Shown piece after piece: positions 34,687 through 39,178 of a stretch of DNA of 39,178 nucleotides (positions are counted from its first letter, which is position 1; each line of letters opens with the position of its first letter). The stretch is taken from contig JAIKZH010000037.1 in the NCBI GenBank assembly GCA_024682395.1, forward strand, positions 1-39,178, read 5' to 3'. A program made the position numbers and the translations under genes. Below the pieces are notes generated by a model, which had not been told where the DNA came from, searched no databases, and saw only the letters and a program-made list of their open reading frames with translations. The DNA comes from Bacteroidaceae bacterium. GTDB lineage: Bacteria > Bacteroidota > Bacteroidia > Bacteroidales > Bacteroidaceae.

Positions 34687-35211
34687 ATGAATAAAGATAA
34701 CGATGATGAACTCTTACCAAGGGTCGATAATAATGGTAAGGTCATTGGTGTCGTAAAACGTGGTGAAGCTCACTGTGGAACAAGAATCTTACATCCCGTA
34801 GTTCACTTGCATCTTTTCAATTCTAAAGGTGAATTGTATCTGCAACTTCGTCCTGAATGGAAACCAATACAGCCTAATAAATGGGATACTGCTTGTGGAG
34901 GGCATATTGAATATGGTGAAGAAGTTGAAGAAGCACTAAAAAGAGAAGTGTCCGAAGAATTAGGTCTTACTTCATTCCTGCCCAAATCAATAACAAAATA
35001 TGTTTTTGAGGGAAAAATCGATAAAGAATTTGTACATGTCTTCATGGCTGTGTATGATGGTGAAGTGAAACCTTCTGCAACAGAACTTGCAGGTGGCAGA
35101 TTCTTCTCAAAACAAGAAATACAAGAAAAATTGGGAACCGGATTCTTTACTCCTAATTTTGAAGAAGAGTATAATGCTTTTCTGAAAGATATTGTAATTA
35201 ATCCAATGTAA
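34687..35211 (+). CDS. Nudix hydrolase
   Basis: This 174-residue cytosolic enzyme of the Nudix family cleaves nucleoside or other diphosphate-linked substrates using Mg2+. The Nudix box GX5EX7REUXEEXGU is complete: GHIEYGEEVEEALKREVSEELGL. The N-terminal part (DELLPRVDNNGKVIGVVKRG with HPVVHLHLF) is the pattern of the YfcD/isopentenyl-diphosphate-isomerase-like group, but the Cys/Glu pair of a true isomerase is not evident, so substrate prediction is open. It ends 30 bp before a strong hairpin terminator. Confidence 0.92.
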   Translation: MNKDNDDELLPRVDNNGKVIGVVKRGEAHCGTRILHPVVHLHLFNSKGELYLQLRPEWKPIQPNKWDTACGGHIEYGEEVEEALKREVSEELGLTSFLPKSITKYVFEGKIDKEFVHVFMAVYDGEVKPSATELAGGRFFSKQEIQEKLGTGFFTPNFEEEYNAFLKDIVINPM

Positions 35212-35240
35212 TTATGATGTTCCCTTATTTATAAACATAT

Positions 35241-35296
35241 TAACACCAACAACGATAATGACTTGCAATATCTGTTGTTGGTGTTATTTCGTTTCA
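35241..35296 (+). terminator. Terminator after the Nudix gene
   Basis: TAACACCAACAAC/GTTGTTGGTGTTA form a perfect 13-bp stem with a 20-nt loop, followed by a T-rich tract. It could also stop transcripts from the convergent minus-strand gene. Confidence 0.75.
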
Positions 35297-35368
35297 ATAG
35301 GATAAATTAAATCCAGTCACAACTCAATTTGTTCTAATTCTCCGAAATTGAGTACTTTCGAACGTGTC

Positions 35369-35863
35369 TTAAAATTTAATTTCCTCTTCTGCTGCACTAA
35401 ATGATGTTAAGTATGCTGTTGCATTCTTGAAATAATAAACGATTGTATTTTCATCGTTTTCATTATACATGTTTCTCAATTCAGGATATGCATCCAACAT
35501 CGCTTTCTTTGCTTCTACTCGTTCGTCTGGAACCAACTCGCCTGATAATCTAATCCATTGCTTTCCATCGAAACAGCATAACTCTGCTTTTGGATTAGAT
35601 GCCAACTGAGCCGCAATTCGTTTCTTTTTACCTGTTTGAATATATAATTTGCCTTCAAACATGTTTATTGTACCAAATGGACGTACTCTTGGTTGATCAC
35701 CATCTGCTGTCGCAATATAATATGTCTTACATTGCTTGATAAACTTATATACCTTTTCCATACCTGTATTATTTGTTGTTTGATAACTTGACGGATTGTT
35801 TGTTTGCGCATTACATGAAAGTAACAATGTGAACGCAATAAATAATGATAATATTCTTTTCAT
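35369..35863 (-). CDS. PNPOx-like flavin-binding-fold lipoprotein
   Basis: The product is 164 residues. The N-terminus is a lipoprotein signal with the lipobox LLSC (Cys at residue 16). A Ser/Thr/Asn-rich linker leads to a split-barrel domain of the pyridoxamine 5'-phosphate oxidase superfamily: TYYIATADGDQPRVRPFG, GKLYIQTGKKKRIAAQL, NPKAELCCFDGKQWIRLSGE and VEAKKAMLDAYPELRNMY. Family members without a signal are cytosolic FMN/F420 proteins or NimA-type reductases; export as a lipoprotein is unusual. It lies seven bases after the SUI1-like gene on the same strand. Confidence 0.85.
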   Translation of the reverse strand: MKRILSLFIAFTLLLSCNAQTNNPSSYQTTNNTGMEKVYKFIKQCKTYYIATADGDQPRVRPFGTINMFEGKLYIQTGKKKRIAAQLASNPKAELCCFDGKQWIRLSGELVPDERVEAKKAMLDAYPELRNMYNENDENTIVYYFKNATAYLTSFSAAEEEIKF

Positions 35864-35870
35864 ATTCTTA

Positions 35871-36296
35871 TTATTTAGTTTGTGAATAACCTTCTTTCTT
35901 TAATAATTCTGTGAGTTTAGCACGCAGCTCTCCTTGGATAATAATTTCGTTATCCTTGACACTTCCGCCGACTCCGCATTTCTGTTTTAATGTCTTACAT
36001 AACGCCTTTAAATCATCCTCTGTTCCAATAAATCCTTTTATTATTGTAACTGTCTTACCGCTTCGTCCTGTCTTTTCTATATTTAGACGCAACTTCTGCT
36101 GTTGCTTAGGCAATGTTTCAGGCTCTTCAATCACGTCCTCACAATATTCATAATCCTTATTTGTGGAATAAACAATTCCTTCACGTTTGCCTTTTGATAC
36201 TATTGTATTCTTCTGCTCTTTTACAATATCTTGTTTTGGTGATTCCTCTTCATTTAAACCTGATAATGCACTTAAAGCACTTTTCCAGTCTGCCAT
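35871..36296 (-). CDS. yciH: SUI1/eIF1-like translation factor (YciH family)
   Basis: The product is 141 residues. The conserved C-terminal eIF1 domain has GKTVTIIKGFIGTEDDLKALCKTLKQKCGVGGS in sequence (about 78-110) followed by IIIQGELRAKLTELLKKEGY. The N-terminal half is charged and low-complexity. Bacterial YciH relates to eIF1 and can influence start-site fidelity; its role here is not known. It is directly upstream of the PNPOx-like lipoprotein gene with a seven-base gap, so they share an mRNA. Confidence 0.92.
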   Translation of the reverse strand: MADWKSALSALSGLNEEESPKQDIVKEQKNTIVSKGKREGIVYSTNKDYEYCEDVIEEPETLPKQQQKLRLNIEKTGRSGKTVTIIKGFIGTEDDLKALCKTLKQKCGVGGSVKDNEIIIQGELRAKLTELLKKEGYSQTK

Positions 36297-36341
36297 ATTT
36301 CTTTATTCAGTTTTTATTTGTATTCGTTATTAATGTACATA

Positions 36342-36632
36342 TTAATATATTTTGATGTATTCGGGATTGTCCAACTCAGGATAATTGGGGTAGTAGATCA
36401 ATGGTATGAACTTACCTCCGATACCTGCCCAATCCACAGAATTAATCATACTGAAATCTGGACCACCATAATCATATGAACGTCCGTATAGAGCTATACT
36501 CATCCCACCTTCGTGTATTTTCCAAAATCCTCCTCCATGACATTCGTTGTCTCCCATGGGCAACAGTCCCTTGTGTCTATTAACATCTCCAAATCTTAGT
36601 TCCCCGTCAAGAGTAATAACAAACTTCTGCAT
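36342..36632 (-). CDS. Conserved small protein of Bacteroidales, unknown function
   Basis: The product is 96 residues with no signal peptide. Glycine- and tyrosine-rich motifs (MQKFVITLDGELRFGDV, HGGGFWKIHEGG, ALYGRSYDYGGPDF) are of a kind I associate with a conserved Bacteroidales family of unknown function. It has its own TAATTTTG -7 box on the minus strand (36683-36676), 44 bases upstream, and lies in the same direction as the SUI1-like gene 45 bases downstream, so they may share a transcript. Confidence 0.8.
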   Translation of the reverse strand: MQKFVITLDGELRFGDVNRHKGLLPMGDNECHGGGFWKIHEGGMSIALYGRSYDYGGPDFSMINSVDWAGIGGKFIPLIYYPNYPELDNPEYIKIY

Positions 36633-36675
36633 ATGTTATTCTGTAATTTTACTTATATCAAATCTCTTATGATGC

Positions 36676-36683
36676 AAAATTAT
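36676..36683 (-). promoter_or_regulatory. -7 box of the 96-residue protein gene
   Basis: TAATTTTG on the minus strand matches TAnnTTTG. It is divergent from the promoter of the SH3b gene. Confidence 0.5.
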
Positions 36684-36813
36684 AAATTATTTTGAATAAA
36701 AATGAATAATGTACACAAATTGTTCTGATTTTTATTTCTGTCACCCCCGATTCTAATTTATAAAGATACATATACCCAATTCTATTACAAACCATACATT
36801 ATTATAAAAAATG

Positions 36814-36821
36814 TATATTTG
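36814..36821 (+). promoter_or_regulatory. -7 box of the SH3b protein gene
   Basis: TATATTTG matches TAnnTTTG, 52 bases before the start codon. The -33 element is unclear. Confidence 0.45.
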
Positions 36822-36873
36822 TAAATCGAAAATGAAAAATATATATAATATAATGTGAAGAATACTAAATTTT

Positions 36874-37950
36874 ATGAAAATGAGAAAAATCTTTGTTTTG
36901 GCAATGGCATTATTAGTTAATTTATATGCTTTTGCTTCTGAACCAATATGGCAACAATTAGGTAAAAATTTTAAAGTAAAGGGTGGGGTAGGAATACAAC
37001 AATTCGTGAAGTCTTTAGATATACTTTCCGACGATTTCCTTGAACAGGAAATGTTTGATGTCAAAAACGGATATTTTGCATTTTATGAAGAAGGCGACGG
37101 ACGTATGAAATATAACGCCAGCTATTGGAATCGTAAAGATGGTACAAAACTCTTTATTGTTAGTTATGACAATTGCGGCTATATGCCTCAGGTTACCATA
37201 AAAAAAATATCATCTCGTTGGGGCTTCTATAATGTTGTGTCTATGGAGGACGACCCTGATATGAAATATTTCTATGACACTGGTTTCCGTGTGTATCAGT
37301 ATGACGAAACAACAAAACAATTAATTCCTCTCGACAATCCTCCTTTTAATGGGTGGGTTCAAAAACAAACAAACCATTGTTTTCTTGAATTACCTTGTAA
37401 GGGAAAAGATATACGTATCAGAGATGTGCGTGGTGAGGAAGATATAAGATATCATCTGTTGAAATGGAATGGCATGACATTCGATTATGTTGATGTAGCA
37501 AATCAGTACCTCGACTTATATGTTATGGATAAAAGTGGTGAAGCAACTAACATAAGAAATGCACCAAACGGAAAAATCGTTGCCACTCTTGCTCCTGATG
37601 GCATTTATAATTTATGTATTGACAAAATCCAAAACGGATGGTGCCATATACATAACGATGAAGTTCTTGAATTCGATTCTGACGGTCCTCGTGAACTAAA
37701 GGGCTCTAATAGCGGATATTGGATTCATAACTCGGTTATTGGCGCATCTGGATTAGGCGCAGGAGGTGTAACTCTATATGCAACACCATCTGATAAATCT
37801 AAAGTCGTATTCAAAAGCACCGATTTTACAGCAATTCATCCCGTAGAAATAAAAGGTGAATGGGTAAAGGTCTATGTGGGAACAACAAAGACTCAAGGAT
37901 GGATGAAAATCTCCGAAATCTGTTCTAACCCTGTGACTAACTGTTGCTGA
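36874..37950 (+). CDS. Secreted protein with two SH3b-like domains
   Basis: The product is 358 residues. The signal peptide MRKIFVLAMALLVNLYAFAS is preceded by an in-frame Met-Lys, so 36874 or 36880 could be the start. The N-terminal domain (about 22-220) is unfamiliar. A bacterial SH3 domain follows (SGEATNIRNAPNGKIVATLAPDG, ending NGWCHIHN), then a second one (VTLYATPSDKSKVVF, GEWVKVYVGTTKTQGWMKI). SH3b domains commonly bind cell-wall peptides, so a periplasmic or surface wall-associated role is plausible. No hydrolase domain is present. A strong terminator follows. Confidence 0.82.
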   Translation: MKMRKIFVLAMALLVNLYAFASEPIWQQLGKNFKVKGGVGIQQFVKSLDILSDDFLEQEMFDVKNGYFAFYEEGDGRMKYNASYWNRKDGTKLFIVSYDNCGYMPQVTIKKISSRWGFYNVVSMEDDPDMKYFYDTGFRVYQYDETTKQLIPLDNPPFNGWVQKQTNHCFLELPCKGKDIRIRDVRGEEDIRYHLLKWNGMTFDYVDVANQYLDLYVMDKSGEATNIRNAPNGKIVATLAPDGIYNLCIDKIQNGWCHIHNDEVLEFDSDGPRELKGSNSGYWIHNSVIGASGLGAGGVTLYATPSDKSKVVFKSTDFTAIHPVEIKGEWVKVYVGTTKTQGWMKISEICSNPVTNCC

Positions 37951-37974
37951 CAATTCTCCTTAGATAACTTTTAT

Positions 37975-38015
37975 TCGTTGGTTGACTTTCATCATAATTC
38001 AACCAACGAGTTTTT
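37975..38015 (+). terminator. Terminator of the SH3b gene
   Basis: TCGTTGGTTGA/TCAACCAACGA, a perfect 11-bp stem with a 13-nt loop, followed by a G and five T. Confidence 0.88.
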
Positions 38016-38099
38016 ATGTGAATATAATTAACTTAGTTTCGTGATTGTGTAGTTTTATACTAAACACATCATTTATTATAATAAATTCAAACAATAATA

Positions 38100-38942
38100 A
38101 TGAATAGCATTTTAATCGTACTCCCAATTTTAACATTACTCATGTTCGACCTTGGTTTAACTTTACAATGGTCTGATTTCGCAATGATTATACATCGTCC
38201 TAAAGCCGTTATAGTAGGACTCATTGGACAGTTGTTTTTTTTACCACTGGTGGCTTTTTTCCTTGCAAACGTGTTTGATCTTTCTCCTGCGTTTTCATTA
38301 GGACTTATTTTGATCGCTTGTTGCCCTGGTGGTTCATCAAGTAATATTTTTTCAATGCTTGCAAAAGGAGATGTCGCTCTTTCTGTGTCTCTGACAGCAT
38401 TGAGCTCGATAATCACCCTCGTTACAATACCATTTATCCTACAAATGGCGGTTGCTTCTTCTGTTTCCATTCAATTACCTATAGGTAATCTCTTCGTTCA
38501 GAACATAGTAACTATGTTGGTGCCAGTCATTCTCGGTATCTTAGTTCGCAGCTTTTTCTCAAAGACAGCACGTAAAATCGAAAAAGTATTAAGTAAATGT
38601 GCTTTTCCAGCGTTGATGTTATTAATTGCTATATTCTTTTTTCAACATAAAGAGAATATAATCAAATACTTCGGCTCATTAGGACTCTGCGCTATATGTT
38701 TGATACTTCTGTCGGCTGGAATATCAATGATAGTTAGTAAATTATTAAAACTCAACAATAAGGAACAACGCACCATAACCATTGAAGTGGGTATGCAAAA
38801 TGCGGCTCAAGCAATAGCCTTGGCTGCAAGTCCTTTTGTCTTCAATGATTCTACCATCGCCATACCAGCCATTATATACGCTCTTATGATGAATATAATC
38901 CTACTAATATATGTCGTTGTAATAAGAAATCAAAAACAATAA
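38100..38942 (+). CDS. Bile acid:sodium symporter (BASS) family transporter
   Basis: This 280-residue inner-membrane protein has about nine hydrophobic helices. The family signature lies around ACCPGGSSSNIFSMLAKGDVALS (about 75-97), with LTALSSIITLVTIPF next to it. The C-terminal half mirrors it with EVGMQNAAQAIALA (about 225-240), the second crossing motif. Members carry bile acids, pantoate or other organic anions with sodium; the substrate cannot be told. Orientation and length are normal. It is transcribed alone and is followed by a terminator. Confidence 0.92.
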   Translation: MNSILIVLPILTLLMFDLGLTLQWSDFAMIIHRPKAVIVGLIGQLFFLPLVAFFLANVFDLSPAFSLGLILIACCPGGSSSNIFSMLAKGDVALSVSLTALSSIITLVTIPFILQMAVASSVSIQLPIGNLFVQNIVTMLVPVILGILVRSFFSKTARKIEKVLSKCAFPALMLLIAIFFFQHKENIIKYFGSLGLCAICLILLSAGISMIVSKLLKLNNKEQRTITIEVGMQNAAQAIALAASPFVFNDSTIAIPAIIYALMMNIILLIYVVVIRNQKQ

Positions 38943-38961
38943 ATTCAAAAATATAGTCGTA

Positions 38962-38998
38962 ATGGGATGGTTTAGTGTATAAGCCATCCCATTTTTCA
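38962..38998 (+). terminator. Terminator of the BASS transporter gene
   Basis: AATGGGATGG/CCATCCCATT (10 bp, 13-nt loop) followed by a short T-run. Confidence 0.85.
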
Positions 38999-39178
38999 TT
39001 CCGTATCCGCCGAATTTTCAACTTTTTCTTCCTTCTTAATTGTGAAAATATGTTAAATCCGCCATAAAAAGTCGTTTTCTTGCCTTTGTGTGAGTGCCAA
39101 AAGAGTGTAAGTTTAAAAACTCGTAAAAGTGCCTTAAAGGGGTTGTTTTGGTTAAAATCCTCGCGCGCGCCTAATATA
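38999..39178. other. Non-coding right end of the window
   Basis: No open reading frame is visible. TGCCTTTG near 39078 is close to a -7 box, and the end carries a TCGCGCGCGCC run that is unusual in this AT-rich genome. It may be the leader of a gene or RNA beyond the window. Confidence 0.3.

Noticed and set aside
1..39178. CRISPR array, rRNA operon, insertion sequence or prophage genes
   Set aside because: No regularly spaced repeats, no rRNA sequence, and no transposase, integrase or phage structural gene is visible in the window.

Overview
The window looks like a chromosome segment of a low-GC member of the Bacteroidota, most likely a Bacteroidales/Prevotella-type gut bacterium. The evidence is as follows. 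Most promoters that can be seen fit the phylum-specific pattern TTG-N19/20-TAnnTTTG. Genes lack clear Shine-Dalgarno sites. Secreted proteins end in short type-IX-secretion-like tails (pattern YDL-GR-...-G-YI). The protein set (DedA/Ffh/FolD, rubrerythrin, PepT, REC-PPDK_N protein, B12-regulated surface operon) is typical of this order. All functional names come from reading motifs by eye; no database was searched.

Layout. (1) 1-6122: a polymorphic-toxin cassette array. An immunity-like lipoprotein, belonging to a toxin left of the window, is followed by two 5'-truncated RHS-core 'tips'. They share a 0.93 kb near-identical core but have different C-terminal toxins: a PD-(D/E)xK-like nuclease and a metzincin-like zinc protease. 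Each tip is followed by candidate immunity genes. Each tip begins with the same 67-bp element, which combines a hairpin-forming inverted repeat and a promoter. (2) 6123-6495: a minus-strand small structured RNA with its own promoter and terminator. (3) 6496-10040: housekeeping genes dedA, ffh, folD and rubrerythrin. (4) 10213-13182, minus strand: HtrA/DegP protease and peptidase T. (5) 13254-13425: tRNA-His. (6) 13539-21106: a Dna2-like nuclease/helicase, a YhaM-type exoribonuclease (minus) and a large REC + PEP/pyruvate-binding-domain protein. (7) 21191-21391: tRNA-Lys. (8) 21469-30840: a cobalamin-riboswitch operon. It encodes a BtuB-type TonB receptor, a BtuG-like beta-propeller, an uncharacterised surface protein, a 1494-residue GLUG + DUF4465 surface protein and a 54-residue peptide, and ends at a strong terminator. 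(9) 30841-34198: a small membrane protein, a long intergenic hairpin, and two secreted proteins. (10) 34301-39178: Dabb protein, Nudix hydrolase, PNPOx-like lipoprotein, eIF1/SUI1-like factor, a conserved small protein, an SH3b secreted protein and a BASS-family transporter.

How parts work together. The toxin array probably serves as a store of alternative RHS tips that recombine through the shared core, or that are expressed from their own cassette promoter. The B12 operon is a coherent cobamide-capture system: the riboswitch has a visible kissing-loop complementarity (ACCCG with CGGGT) that would shut off btuB and the downstream surface binders when cobalamin is plentiful. Unusually, the accessory binders carry secretion-type C-terminal tails rather than lipoprotein signals.
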